In this document: one piece after another, positions 12,149 to 22,975 of the stretch
Layout: each line of letters starts with the position of its first letter
How positions within the stretch are numbered: the stretch's first letter is position 1
NCBI GenBank assembly: GCA_002633025.1
Contig: NMRB01000194.1
Span: 124,001-188,000, forward strand
Origin: Notospermus geniculatus
Taxonomy: Eukaryota; Nemertea; Pilidiophora; Heteronemertea; Lineidae
DNA: 64,000 nucleotides
Direction: 5' to 3'
Translations under genes and position numbers: made by a program
The notes under the pieces: model-generated
Database searches by the model: none
Told to the model about the DNA's origin: nothing
Seen by the model: the letters and a program-made list of their open reading frames with translations, nothing else

Positions 12149-12414
12149 CAGGTGTGGATGCAAACCCGGCCCATGCCCCCCCCCCCCTATTTTTCGGTGA
12201 CCAACGTTAGAAAAATTACCCTTTTTCAAAGTGCCACAGACTTGCCTTGTCATTTGTCCCTCAGATGCTGGGAAATCGCACCAACGGCCTTCTAGATTTC
12301 AAAATTGTCTGGGGGAGAACTCCCAGACATCGTTTCGTGCCTTCGGCACTTGCCTTCATCAATCCACCTGTGGTGTTAGTGTGCCCCCATTACCAGAATC
12401 CTGGAGTCGGCCCT
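12149..12414. mobile_element. Relative of the 5153 MITE, degraded
   Basis: The left part (caggtgtggatgc, then acccggcccatgccccc and a C run, then tatttt) matches the left part of the element at 5153 block for block. The right margin (cctggagtcggccctg) is a plausible degenerate inverted terminus. No target duplication is visible. Confidence 0.45.
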
Positions 12415-13173
12415 GCCAACTCTGAGCGGGACCCCATGGACAATTTTTTTGGCACCATATTTATTACAAGACTGCTGAATGCTTATTATGGGCCACATCT
12501 TTGAATTATTTATTGACAAAATCATAATTTGCTTCATCATGAAAGGCTTCGAAAAATATTGCATCATATTTTTCCGTTTTTCCACTTCCACCGAAACAAT
12601 TACGAATTCCTTCTCGTGTTTTTCAAAACAGATTGCCTAAAACACCTGACGGCAAAAAACATTTGCCAACGTACGCTAAAAATATCATTGAACACCTCAA
12701 ATCTCTGCACATCAATATTTAAACTGACTGCAGGAAACACATCGCAATCAACACATATGAAATTCAATCGTTGCTAATCGCGCCGTTAAAAACACCCTCC
12801 TCCAATCAAGGTGTACGATTGTTCTTTAAGCATCACGTATTGAAAGGATAAGTGACAAAAATAGCGCCGGATAACGTGGCATTATTCGCCGCATCCAATG
12901 ACAAATTGTAACTTGTACATTTCATAGTTGGCTTTTCATGAAGTTGGTCGGCTTCGCTGAAGAAAAGCGATGCATTGGTGCGCACAGTCTACTCGCGTCG
13001 AATTCTCAAAGAGCAATTAACGGCCCGAGGCGACGAACACAAACCGACACCAGAGACACCTATCAGCGCTTATATTAGGGATTTGATCATTTTGCTCTCG
13101 GCGTAGCGCTCGTGGCGACAGGGCATCTCAATGTACAATGAAATCTCTCTGAATGGACGCCTCTTACTTGCTA
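12415..13173. other. Gene-free stretch
   Basis: No supported gene or repeat. Confidence 0.45.
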
Positions 13174-13320
13174 GACACCTCGCTATTAAGGACACCTCTC
13201 TATTAAGGACACCTCTCTATTAAGGACACCTCTCTATTAAGGACACCTCTCTATTTAGGACACCTCTCTATTAAGGACACCTCTCTATTAAGGACACCTA
13301 CTGTATCAAGGACACCTCAG
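13174..13320 (+). repeat. 17-bp tandem array (gacacctctctattaag)
   Basis: Seven consecutive units of gacacctctctattaag occur with very few changes (one has cgctattaag, one ctatttag). An expanded unit (gacacctactgtatcaag) follows, and then flanking DNA of the same character (gacacctcagttcagtcc, later atagaggttctactata). Related phrases recur at 32120-32350 and 36560-36660. It looks like an internally amplified part of a dispersed element. Confidence 0.8.
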
Positions 13321-13582
13321 TTCAGTCCCCGATTCATCATTTCTACTGATTCAGAAATTCTGAATCAGGACACATTTCATACAAGGACAAAATTTATCAG
13401 TCCATAGGTTGTACTTAATATAGAGGTTCTACTATATTTCACAGAGTGGCGCTGGTGCATTATGTGCAGGATAATTAAACCTACAGTGAAAGGAAATGGA
13501 GCACGATGAAATATTAAATAGGCCTATTGTTTTTTCTCAAACTGTTACATCTCTTGATAAAGGAATGGGCTGAATAGAAGAG
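13321..13582. other. Gene-free stretch, probable remainder of the same dispersed element
   Basis: tagaggttctactatatttc near 13420 reads like the terminus of the element whose 17-bp unit is amplified upstream. No inverted partner was found. Confidence 0.3.
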
Positions 13583-14110
13583 GGGGTATTTCTAGCCATG
13601 CGTCTCTGAAGTAAATGGCACAGTGTGTTGGCCTCACATGAGAGTCAACACAGATTATGACAATTTTTAGCATAGGCGAGGCTGCTAGTAATTAATCCTA
13701 CATTAGGGGTTTATGATGGCATATGCTAAGTTTTGCATCTGCACCAATTGCAGCAGAGGCAAGGCCATTGGTAATTAACCCTATATTTTTGGGCTTCGCA
13801 AGGGGGGTATTTCTAGCCATGCGTTCTGAAGTTAATGGCACAGTGTGTTGGCCTCGCATGAGAGTCAACACAGATTATGACCATTTTTAGCATAGGCCAG
13901 GCTGCCAGTAATTAATCCTACAATAGGGGTTCATGATGGCATATCCTAAGTTTCTGCACCCTATCAGCAGAGGCATGGCCATTGGTAATTAACCCTATAT
14001 TTTGGGACTTCGCATGATTTTCAATACACATGAGGCCACTAGTACTTAATCTTATGTTTTGGGGCTGCGCATGATATTCTCCCAAGATGAGGCCTTTTGT
14101 AAATAATCCT
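13583..14110 (+). repeat. About 220-bp tandem duplication with shorter internal repeats
   Basis: The block starting ggggtatttctagccatgcg (13583) is repeated from about 13804 with few changes. Both copies include cacagtgtgttggcctc and gagtcaacacagattatga. Inside and after it are six variants of a shorter unit (gaggc, then taattaatcctat, then gggcttcgcatgatg) at about 13678, 13757, 13900, 13968, 14031 and 14091. This is a higher-order tandem structure and does not look coding. Confidence 0.7.
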
Positions 14111-14985
14111 ATGAAAAATTTCTTTGTGTTAAAAGACAATTTGCTGAAAAAAACTTATATGAATGGAAAAACAACACCAAGACCCTTCACCGCAAAGTAA
14201 GAAACCATCACCATTAGGGTTGAAAATTTCAGAGGGTCTCACACAACAAAGCTATTCCCTTGTAATCAGAGGGAAGTATTTTGACATATATACATGTTGT
14301 CACGTGGAAGTTGGTCATTTGGACCAAGAGAACACCTCTGTGTGGTATTTAATTTCAACAGAAACCTCAAGGTAGTTGGGGCTTCAAGGTTTGTTAATTA
14401 GCAAACATTTTTGAACACGTAACCGATCACGTGCCCGCACGTGATCGTCAACGTTTACCGTTATTACTGAAAACACACGACACAGATCATATCACACCAA
14501 CAACTCAACCCATTAGTTACGTCAAACTCACAACAACTCAACATGAACGCCAGCTAGAGTCGCGCGGACTTTACACTGAAGCGTTCCGCCATGTTTCAAA
14601 AGCGTATTCGCACATACTCTCACACAAATAATGGAAACAATGGAGCCTACCATAGAAGCGGGACTGTGTTCCGGCAACTTCTTCATTTTCTAAAAGAAAT
14701 TTGAAAAAAACAAAAAAATGAAGTAAATGAATTTGGCAAATGAAAATTCAGGGCAACAATGACAGTTTACAAGTGCCAACGAGTTATAATTCTTTTTGAT
14801 TTCAATCCTGAAACTAAAATGAACTTGATCATACTTCACCTAAATCTGTAATGGAAGGGCAACAAATCAGTTCGTGCTAATAAGCACCATGTTTATGCTG
14901 GGTTAATTAGCAAAATACAGACTTCAGTTTAATTAGATGAATACTTAGATTTGTGCAAAATGATATTCATAACAGGGGAAGACAC
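14111..14985. other. Gene-free stretch
   Basis: Contains the palindrome listed at 14424-14447. Short frames at 14163-14375 and 14431-14631 have no recognised domain. Confidence 0.45.
14424..14447. promoter_or_regulatory. Perfect palindrome containing two CACGTG E-boxes
   Basis: Arms cgatcacgtgc and gcacgtgatcg (11 bp each, no mismatch) flank CC. Each arm contains CACGTG preceded by TCA or followed by TGA, the TCACGTGA form favoured by MITF/TFE/USF-type bHLH-zip factors. It could equally be a chance palindrome, as no promoter context is known. Confidence 0.4.
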
Positions 14986-16126
14986 AGTGCCATTGATAGA
15001 TTCTAACACTTCCTATAGGACAACTTCAGCCTGGTGGTGGAAACTAGACTACTGGGGCCCAGGGGAAGGATGACTATTTATCTGAAGATTGAAAGTCTTG
15101 ACATATCATGTCCACCCCCACCTTATCAGGCCTATCGTAGAAGGTCATCAGCCTACACCAATTGCTGCTGCATTAAGTCAAGTAATCCTTTTTGCTATAG
15201 AACAAGGTATGCTGCAGCAAAAGGCTTGCACTGGTAAAAGGACAGATCCTAGTATATCTATTCTAGTATTCCAAGTATCAGTAAAGTCGTCTCCGAATTT
15301 TGCAGATTTTCGACCAACTGGGGTCTTCCTCAGGCACTTTCTAGTAGAGATCCCAAAATCTCTACTAGAAAGTGCCTGAGGAAGACCCCATTTGGGGTAA
15401 AAAATTTGCAAAATTCGGAGACAACTTTCGCACGTTTTTTGTACTGTATTTTTGGATATCTATTCTAGTATTCCAGTATTTTCTCAAAGTCTGATGTCTA
15501 ATTTCAATATTGACTGAAGAGAATCAATCATTTGCTATTACTGGCAAACTGAACTCTGTCACTGCAAATTTTGACACAAAACAACACAGAGTATTTCGAC
15601 AATTTTGAGACACATTCACAAACGGCCAAATCTTTCCTCTCAAAACCTAACACCATCTCTGTATTCCACCAATGCCAGTAGTCTGTTGTATTAACTTTAG
15701 ACATGACACACATTACATAAAACAAAAAAATATTTGTACCATTCGTGCATCCTTGAAATGTGTTTCACGCTTGGGCAGATGCAGTTGTCTGAGATCGGCG
15801 CAGCTGCCACATTGTATAACGTAGCTACTAGAGTGTCTGCTGGGGGAAAGAGGCTCCCATCTCCATGGCGATGGGACAAACAATGAGCCTGGGGGACAGG
15901 TGATAAGGGGACATGTACCATTGGGAGGCTTTGCTAATTAGGAACTTTGGAAAGCTGGCCTAACAATGATGCAAACTGGATTGAAGACCGTAAGATCAAC
16001 CGTCCAAGATCTTAGACAACTCCCCCAAGAAAAGCCAGACTTTGGGAAGGCATTGGTACCATGGCATAGTACGAAAATTCACAGCAAATTTATCCAAATT
16101 CCTCAGAGAACTTGAAAACTTTATAA
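14986..16126 (+). repeat. Duplication A, copy 1
   Basis: The block running from agtgccattgata to gaacttgaaaactttataa is repeated almost base for base at 16128-17274. One N lies exactly between the copies. The copies differ by scattered substitutions and tiny indels only. Both contain the foldback described separately and the same 74-codon minus-strand frame (15697-15921 and 16844-17068, identical protein). That identity more likely reflects how recent or allelic the copies are than selection. Confidence 0.9.
15249..15478. mobile_element. Foldback element with hammerhead-like arms, copy 1
   Basis: The left arm (to 15352) and right arm (from 15361) are inverted copies over roughly 60 bp around a short centre. 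The shared core is tctactagaaagtgcctgag followed by gaagaccc. On the minus strand the left arm keeps CTGAGGA, a GACC-type stem and GAAAATCT; the right arm on the plus strand has lost the GAAA (reads taaaaaa). A 20-bp exact direct repeat, atatctattctagtattcca, flanks the structure at 15254-15273 and 15456-15475. This may be two converging element copies or a foldback insertion. Confidence 0.6.
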
Positions 16127-16127
16127 N
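16127..16127. other. Single N at the junction of the A copies
   Basis: One ambiguous base separates the two A units. See the finding on duplications ending at Ns. Confidence 0.95.
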
Positions 16128-17274
16128 AGTGCCATTGATAAGATTCTAACACTTCCTATAGGACAACTTCAGCCTGGTGGTGGAACTAGAGACTACAGGA
16201 ACCCAGGGGAAGGATGACTATTCATCTGAAGATTGAAAGTCTTGACATATCGTATCCACCCCCAACTTATCAGGCCTATCGTAGAAGGTCATCAGCCTAC
16301 ACCAATTGTTACTGCATTAAGTCAAGTAATCCTTTTTGCTATAGAACAAAGTATGCTGCAGCAAAAGGCTTGCACTGGTAAAAGGACAGATCCTAGTATA
16401 TCTATTCTAGTATTACAAGTATCAGTAAAGTCTTCTCCAAAGTTTGCAGATTTTCGACCCCAATTGGGGTCTTCCTCAGGCACTTTCTAGTCGAGATCCC
16501 AGAAATCTCTACTAGAAAGTGCCTGAGGAAGACCCCATTTGGGGTCAAAAATTTGCAAAATTCAGAGACAACTTTCGCACGTTTTTTGTGCTGTATTTTT
16601 GGATATCTATTCTAGTAGTCCAGTATTTTCTCAAAGTCTGATGTCTAATTTCAATATTGACTGAAGAGAATCAATCATTTGCTATTAGTGGCAAACTGAA
16701 CTCTGTTACTGCAAATTTCGACACAAAACAACACAGAGTATTTCGACAATTTTGAGACATGTCCACAAATGGCCAAATCTTTCCTCCCAAAACCTAACAC
16801 CATCTCTGTATTCTACCAATGCCAGTAGTCTGTTGTATTAACTTTAGACATGACACACATTACATAAAACAAAAAAATATTTGTACCATTCGTGCATCCT
16901 TGAAATGTGTTTCACGCTTGGGCAGATGCAGTTGTCTGAGATCGGCGCAGCTGCCACATTGTATAACGTAGCTACTAGAGTGTCTGCTGGGGGAAAGAGG
17001 CTCCCATCTCCATGGCGATGGGACAAACAATGAGCCTGGGGGACAGGTGATAAGGGGACATGTACCATTGGGAGGCTTTGCTAATTAGGAACTTTGGAAA
17101 GCTGGCCTAACAATGATGCAAACTGGATTGAAGACAGTAAGATCAACCGTCCAAGATATTAGACAACTCCCCCCAAGAAACGCCAGACTTTGGGAAGGCA
17201 ATGGTACCATGGCCTAGTACGAAAATTGACAGCAAATTTATCCAAATTCCTCAGAGAACTTGAAAACTTTATAA
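16128..17274 (+). repeat. Duplication A, copy 2
   Basis: Near-identical to 14986-16126. After ttataa the sequence leaves the repeat (aaggaagc), whereas copy 1 stops at the N. This copy supplies the natural right-hand context of the repeat. Confidence 0.9.
16393..16626. mobile_element. Foldback element with hammerhead-like arms, copy 2
   Basis: Counterpart of 15249-15478. On the minus strand the left arm reads CTGAGGA, an extra A, a perfect 6-bp stem GACCCC/GGGGTC closed by AATT, then GAAAATCT. This gives the best-paired stem II in the window. The plus-strand right arm has AAAAA where GAAA is expected. Confidence 0.6.
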
Positions 17275-18087
17275 AAGGAAGCATCTTCCATCCGTCCCCA
17301 CTCCCAAGCTGCAGATAATGGAAATCCAACCAACCCCACCCCCAAGTTGGAAAGGGCAACACACCGTCTCTCAATCCAGCTGTCTCTGTGCCTCAAAATT
17401 TCAAAACAAGGAACTTGAAGTCGCACAATAACCGAGCAATCCGACAACATTTCCAAAGGAGAGTTTGACAACCCATCCAGATCCCATAGAACAATAGGCA
17501 GTAAATTACATCAACGCCCACCCTGCGGAGAGAGTTTAATTCCTTCCAAGGAATGATGCGATGCTGGGGGCTGGCAATCGTGAACATTTGTCAAGATTCA
17601 CGAATGCCTCCTGCCAAGTCTCGTATGGGATAGCATGATACGCCGCCGACAATTAACCCCAATCTCGCATCGTTTATTAGGGGTCCGATCTCATTGTCTA
17701 AGCGCCCGACGATTATTCACGTTACTGCATTTCATAAATATCCCACGACGCGGCAAGAAATTAATCTCGGCATGTTAGCAAGATGGAAGCGCTGGATAAC
17801 TGGCGACAGTAACACTAACAGCAGATGAGGCCTGTCGTGATGCTTGGATTCGTAAGGAAGTCTTCTACATCTTACTTGATGGCATGGTAAAATGCAAGGT
17901 CCACCATCTTCTACTGTGTTTACAAGACCTGAACACGTGATCCTATAACAGAGCCAAACTTTGTTCTTTTGGGGTCCAACCCAGCAGGCTCCATCTGATC
18001 CTGGATGCATTCCAAGGAGTCGTCCATTTCCTTGACACCCACAGCGTTATGCCCCACCGATAGACAATGTGACAAGCCGGGACTTCT
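17275..18087. other. Gene-free stretch
   Basis: Short minus-strand frames (17159-18138) have no recognised domain. Around 17610-17770 the DNA has several ATTA-type cores (gacaattaacc, gtttattagg, gaaattaatc), which is only suggestive of regulatory DNA. Confidence 0.35.
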
Positions 18088-18222
18088 AAGGCCGGGTTTA
18101 CATGGAGGTATACGGTCTACAGACATGCGGGCGAACAATTGCCTAATAAAGGGTCCATGACCATGAAACCTTTGTTCGCGTGCTTGTCTGTAGACCGTAT
18201 ACTTCTATGTAAACCCGGCCTT
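18088..18222. mobile_element. 135-bp MITE with about 50-bp TIRs
   Basis: The left arm aaggccgggtttacatggag continues gtatacggtctacagaca; the right arm is its inverse with only about five mismatches, ending gtaaacccggcctt. A short spacer (about 30 bp, gcctaataaagggtccatga) separates the arms. I see no clear target duplication. The arms are well conserved, so the insertion is probably fairly young. Confidence 0.75.
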
Positions 18223-18570
18223 CGGCTATCTGTCAACCAATGTCAGCAACCACCTAAGAAGGAGAAATCAATCCTCAAGGCCACACATTATTTATGGGAC
18301 CATTTGCTTGACATCCAGGTACAAGGGACCACAGCTTCCTCTTCTACGAAGGGACGAGCCAGGGTTTTCACCCTCTCAACCGAAGTCACCAACTTGTTAA
18401 ACTTGGACTGTCAACACTCGAAGCCACACATATGCATGGGACCTTTTGCTACCCCAAAAGTGGGGAGGTGCGATCTTTCATCCTTCCAGACCAGTTGCGA
18501 GTGTGAAGTAGCAAGTCAGCCTGATACATCATGGGCCTTGCAACACAAGGGTGATCCTTCCACTGTCCTA
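18223..18570. other. Part of a 186-codon open frame without recognised domain
   Basis: An open frame on the plus strand runs 18139-18699, starting inside the MITE and passing through the hairpin at 18571-18676. No motif or low-complexity signature was recognised. Because both ends lie in repeat or hairpin DNA, I consider it a chance frame, but at 186 codons it is among the longest non-repetitive ones in the window. Confidence 0.2.
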
Positions 18571-18676
18571 CATCTTCCCACAGCAGGGGTTTTTACCTCG
18601 CTCCTTTCCATCCACTCACACATTGTGTGCGAGTGTATGAAGAGGAACGAGACCAAAGCCCTGCTGTGGGAGGATG
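18571..18676. ncRNA. Long hairpin, pre-miRNA-like candidate
   Basis: The arms catcttcccacagcagggg...ccactcacaca and tgtgcgagtgta...gccctgctgtgggaggatg pair over about 50 nt with roughly 80 percent matches and a 3-nt loop (ttg). A single compact hairpin of 106 nt is in the size range of animal pre-miRNA stem-loops. The tiny loop is less typical, and a small foldback transposon is the main alternative. No expression evidence is available. Confidence 0.35.
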
Positions 18677-18699
18677 ACTGTCCTATGTCCAATGTCTAA

Positions 18700-19159
18700 C
18701 ATCACTGCATTCCACATCCCAGCAAATAGGGGAATGGAGCAACTGGCCCCAAACAGACAAGCAAGACGAAACACTTCTTCCGCAACATTTTTCTGTTCAC
18801 AGCCAACCACACGCCAATGCTTCGAACGTGAGAACCACATGTCAGTATGCTATGATATGAAATTCAAATCGCACGACATGCCGATGACTCTAGCATTCCT
18901 TTCTGTGAACTCCCACCATGGCACAAACCAAGCGCAAGTAACTAAGATGGAGCTAAATGACTCATCATGGAGGGCTGATTTCGTTATGCCAAATAAACTA
19001 GCCCCTTACCCATTTAGCTCATAATGCAATCGAGCCATAGAGAAAATGTGTTTATGGCACAACTGGACCCAACTCACTAAACGCTTGCAACCGTGTGTTC
19101 TGATGCAACCGCAAGATGACGACGACATTGCCTGCATCTGGAGAAAGTAATCCATGTTA
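18700..19159. other. Gene-free stretch
   Basis: No supported feature was found. Confidence 0.4.
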
Positions 19160-19380
19160 CACCACCACCGGCAGGAGGGATTTCTAGAGATCCAGCCAAC
19201 AATAGCAGTCAGTGAGTTGACCAATAGGTGTCACTACAGCCCAATTCAATGCATAAAGTGGACCCACTCATTCTTGTTCGAGCACCAATCACGTGGATTT
19301 TTCTGTGTATTGGTCCGCTAGAACTTCGCTGCCATCTTTTGGCAATATGCGTGGCTGACTGCTCCTATCGAAACAAACTG
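19160..19380 (+). repeat. Dispersed repeat, copy 1
   Basis: The blocks aggagggattt, gaccaataggtgtcactaca, cccaattcaatgcata and gctgccatcttttggcaata recur in the same order on the opposite strand at 49150-49345. The two copies show moderate divergence, as expected of an old dispersed repeat. The family was not recognised. Confidence 0.65.
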
Positions 19381-19850
19381 ACACACTGACACTGCATACT
19401 ACGTACTACTACATGTAGAGTAAAAGACCCAAGAAAACCACAGCCCAACGGAGTGGGTGGCTTCCAACCTTGATCTTACAAGATCCCCACATCTATTACA
19501 GAGACTGGGTTAATATCAAGCTGAAGAATGAACTGGCAAATTTCTCGGTTTTGTGTTTGAAGTTGTGACTTGAGTGAAAGTCGAGAGTGACTTGACGTCA
19601 TGTACACATGGAAGTTATGACAACATCCTCACCCACTTAATTACCAATGACGGCATCAAATTTCCGCCATATTTAAACGCTGGCGAATTAAAGCTAAATA
19701 CACGAGATTAACCGCTCAAGACTCAGGAAATCGGCCTCGTATAGTTCGTAATGAATAACCAACATCTCCGTACGAGAAAGCATGATGGAACCGGCGGATG
19801 ATTGAGTGATGGGGAAGCGGGGAGTTGAGATGCAACTGCGATGGTATGTG
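19381..19850. other. Gene-free stretch
   Basis: No supported feature was found. Confidence 0.4.
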
Positions 19851-20645
19851 GAGCAAGTGATCTTGTAAGCATCAAGAGAAGAAGGGAGCAAAACTGGAAA
19901 TTCTGTAGACAACATCAGGGTTTTGAACCCTAGCATGAGGGACAGAGTATGCCACTGGGATGGTGTGTGGAGCAAGGGTCATACAAGGTTTTTGATTTGA
20001 ACCCCAACATAGGAATTTTGCTTTCTTTCTGAAGATCAATATTCCACATGTCTTAAGCAATGTCTAAAGCTGCTTTTCCACGAGGCATGTGCGGGCATGG
20101 GTGGAAAAAATTGATCCAACGTATTTCCCTTTAGGCCTAGCTGTTTCCGCGACAGGGTGCGGCTGCAGAGCAGGTGGATGGGCGCGGACGCGTTTTTTCG
20201 AATCGGTGATGTAGCAATTTTTTCGGCACCCGCTTGCTGCACCACACTGTATTGCACCATTATTTTCTGGGAATTCCATTGGTAATAAATAAATGATGTA
20301 AGTTGAAACAGGCTCCACCGACCGAAGACCAAAACCCGTGCGAAAACTCCCGCATCTGTGCCCGTTTCGTGAAAACCAATGCCCACACCTGCACCTGTGC
20401 CCGCCACCGCCTCCGTGTCTGCACCCCCCTCATGGAAAAGCAGCATAACTGGACAAAGATGTGGAGCAAGGGTTGTAAGCATTGAGAGAGAAGGGAGAGA
20501 AGCTGTAAGGAGTGGAGACAAAACATCTTACGCCATTTATACACCAAATGAAAACAAGAGGTTTTGATTTGAACCCCAGCTAGGCATTTTGGTTTCTTTG
20601 TGAAGATCAATATTCCACAAGTCTTTAGCAATAACGTCTAATGGG
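19851..20645 (+). repeat. Local tandem repeat interrupted by a MITE
   Basis: tttgatttgaaccccaacat followed by gaagatcaatattccaca occurs at 19995-20063 and again at 20563-20635. gtggagcaag with gtaagcat(c/t) occurs at 19851 and 20462, and gtggagcaagggt also at 19967. The MITE at 20068-20445 sits between these copies, so the duplicated unit is about 570 bp including the insertion. Confidence 0.6.
20068..20445. mobile_element. 378-bp MITE with agctgcttttcca termini
   Basis: The left end agctgcttttccacgaggc and the right end catggaaaagcagca are inverted near-copies. TAA lies immediately outside both ends (20065-20067 and 20446-20448), fitting a 3-bp TWA target site of PIF/Harbinger type. The interior is unusually GC-rich and contains repeats of the form tgcccrcacctgc. 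Frames across it are open on both strands (up to 161 codons on the minus strand, 20036-20521) but are compositional. Confidence 0.6.
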
Positions 20646-21300
20646 ACAAAGATGCAGAAGGTTGAGTACCATCCAAACGTGCCCCATTACATCACCACAT
20701 CACCAGGCACCTAACACGCAGAGGACAACCCTTGTTCATGGTCCACGTACGCAGCACAGCCAAAAAAGTGTAATATCCCCTTATTAGTATCAAAATGTCA
20801 GTGCTAAAAATAGCCCAGAACATCTCTCGAGGGATGCTATCTGCACTCTCTCAGCTGTCTGCCTCCATACATGTACAAACCTAGTAGCAGGCTATCCATT
20901 TATCATATATGGTATTTTCGAGCTCAGCCCTTAGCAGGGCAATTAACGCGTTATCCGAGCCCTCATCCCTAGGGGCAAACAAACACATGATACAAGATAG
21001 TCTGTCTTAACCCTCAGCTCCCTCTGGCCATTAGAAAAAATGCAAAGGGTGTAATTGATACGGGGACGATGATTGGCTTTTTGGTGATATGAGACGATGG
21101 CCTTCGTAATAATTGAATGATGCTTCAGGTACTGTTTGATGAGTTCACTAGGTGGATCATACGATCATTTGGGACAAGAGGCTGCGTTCTCAAACTTGGA
21201 CACAAAAACTTCTTGAAGTCTTGTCTTCCATCCTGCTGCATGCAGACTACCACAGAGTCCCCATCCGAATTCGGGGCTTACGAGAAAAGTATGTGGCCAC
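20646..21300. other. Gene-free stretch
   Basis: No supported gene was found. gcaattaacgcgttatccg near 20940 resembles homeodomain-site-rich DNA, which is weak evidence. Confidence 0.35.
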
Positions 21301-21345
21301 GATTCTCAATGATGAGGTGGCTTTGCCACCTCATCATTGAGAATC
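21301..21345. repeat. Perfect 21-bp snapback
   Basis: gattctcaatgatgaggtgg plus C is followed by ttt and then its exact reverse complement. No mismatch occurs in 21 bp. A structure this perfect is either very recent or an assembly/cloning foldback, because the left arm continues naturally from upstream DNA (gtggccac). Confidence 0.85.
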
Positions 21346-21424
21346 ACGGGAACAATCAGGCGGCTTTACCCACAACAATGCGAAGTTGTTTTTCTTGAGT
21401 GAACAGCAATCTGATCAAGCTGCA

Positions 21425-21565
21425 ATCTGACCTTGACCCCATTTCCCATTGCAGTTGACATGACCTTGAAATCTGACCTTGACCCCATTCATCTTGTAGT
21501 TTACATGACCTTGACATCTGACCTTGACCCCATTTCATCTTGTAGTTTGCATGACCTTGACCTAC
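21425..21565 (-). repeat. Minisatellite of TGACCTTGA motifs
   Basis: A 45-46 bp unit (ctgaccttgaccccatt...gtagttgacatgaccttgaaat) is repeated about three times. Six exact TGACCTTGA occur at 21428, 21461, 21474, 21506, 21519 and 21552. On the minus strand these read TCAAGGTCA, the extended half-site bound by monomeric nuclear receptors of the ERR and SF-1/FTZ-F1 groups. Binding is an inference from the motif alone. Confidence 0.75.
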
Positions 21566-22975
21566 ATTGTACATGCCACTCCAATCAATCAGAACGGCTA
21601 AAAATATGAAATTTCAGAGGTCTGGAAGAGAAAAAATCTCCCATTGAATCATAGCAAATCAAGTTATACGGTCTCAGATACTCAGTGCAAAACCAACCCA
21701 CAGAATCTCACCCAATATGAATGGTGTCCCTAAAGAGAACACACTTGCGGGAAATGAGATTGCCGGGAACAAAATCAACCAATCAGAACCGGTCACAAAA
21801 ATGCAAATCTGCCGCAAAGAAAAACACCGCTCAAGAGTTGCAGATACTCTACTGATCTGTTATATTTATACTGGGTAATTCAATTGTGGAAATTTGATGA
21901 AATCTTACATTAAATTTACCAAGTCTCGTCATGGGGTTACAGGGCAAGGGTGGGCCTGGTTTCTTCGACTCAACATTCGTTTGGTCACTGTAGATTGATT
22001 AAAATGATCGATTTGTGTTATTAAGTCCTCTTCGACAATTATACCCGATTCATTCATCGCTATTATGTATAATCAACGATTAGCGTCCTCGTCGCAGATG
22101 AATTGAATCAAATTACAAACTATCTTCCCCGCTTTACGTCAGCGGCCTTGCCATCACTGCATCTAGACGCTGCGTTTGCTCTAATTAAACTGGGTTAGCC
22201 ATGTCAGTGTAATCCAGCAGAGAATTGCCTTAGCATCGGAAACTTGTTCCATCATAAGCTGAGCGGAATGCACCACACACTCCATCATGCACGGTGTACA
22301 GTGCACATGTACATTTCAGAATGAAACGGAGAAGATGAGGCACAGATATGCAGGCAAAATTATAAGTGGCTGAAGTAATAAAGTGGGTCAAACAGCGTTT
22401 AGTAAATGATATATAGCCAAGGGATGAGGTTCTGCTCAGCAGCCACTCAAACGGTCCCAAGTGGAATATTTCAAGTAATAAGCTCAAATAAATGCAGCGG
22501 CCAAGCTAAATACCGATGATATTTTCCAAGTATGCACTAATATGGAACACATAGTCAGTATCCATACGTGGACAATCTCTGTATACATTGTGAGTGTGTA
22601 CTTAGCTATGCGGAATGCCTTGAAGGGTTGTATGAATGGGGGAGTGGCCACAAGCGATATGCTCGCCATTTCATGAGAAGCCCATTGAATTGTGTGTATA
22701 AATCGCAACTATGCATATCAGTTGAATTTATCATAATAGTTGGAGTCTAATTAGTTGCAAAAATGACCATTTACATGCTAATTAACCAGGTGCTAATTAA
22801 TCCTGATTAACCATTCACTGGTTATAGTCAAGATGGTTAAGTTAGCCATGGTTATGTATATAGTTACCTATATAGTCAGTCATACTACAGTTGACCATAG
22901 GTAATTTAACCATAGATAACTGCATAAGGTGATGAGACAACACTTGAGAGCTGCCACCCCTTACATCTCATACAT
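21566..22975. other. Gene-free stretch with AT-rich homeodomain-like cores
   Basis: Between about 21990 and 22200 there are many ATTA/TAAT cores (gattgattaaaatgatcgat, gattcattcatcg, ataatcaacgattagcg, ctaattaaactg). Between 22750 and 22925, variants of taaccatrg/ggttaa recur irregularly, as in the array at 63.7 kb. No coding region is supported. Confidence 0.4.

Noticed and set aside
15697-17068. Identical 74-codon frames in A1 and A2 as evidence of selection
   Set aside because: The surrounding non-coding DNA is just as similar, so identity reflects recent or allelic duplication.
18139-18699. 186-codon frame as a gene
   Set aside because: It begins in a MITE, ends past a hairpin and shows no recognisable motif.
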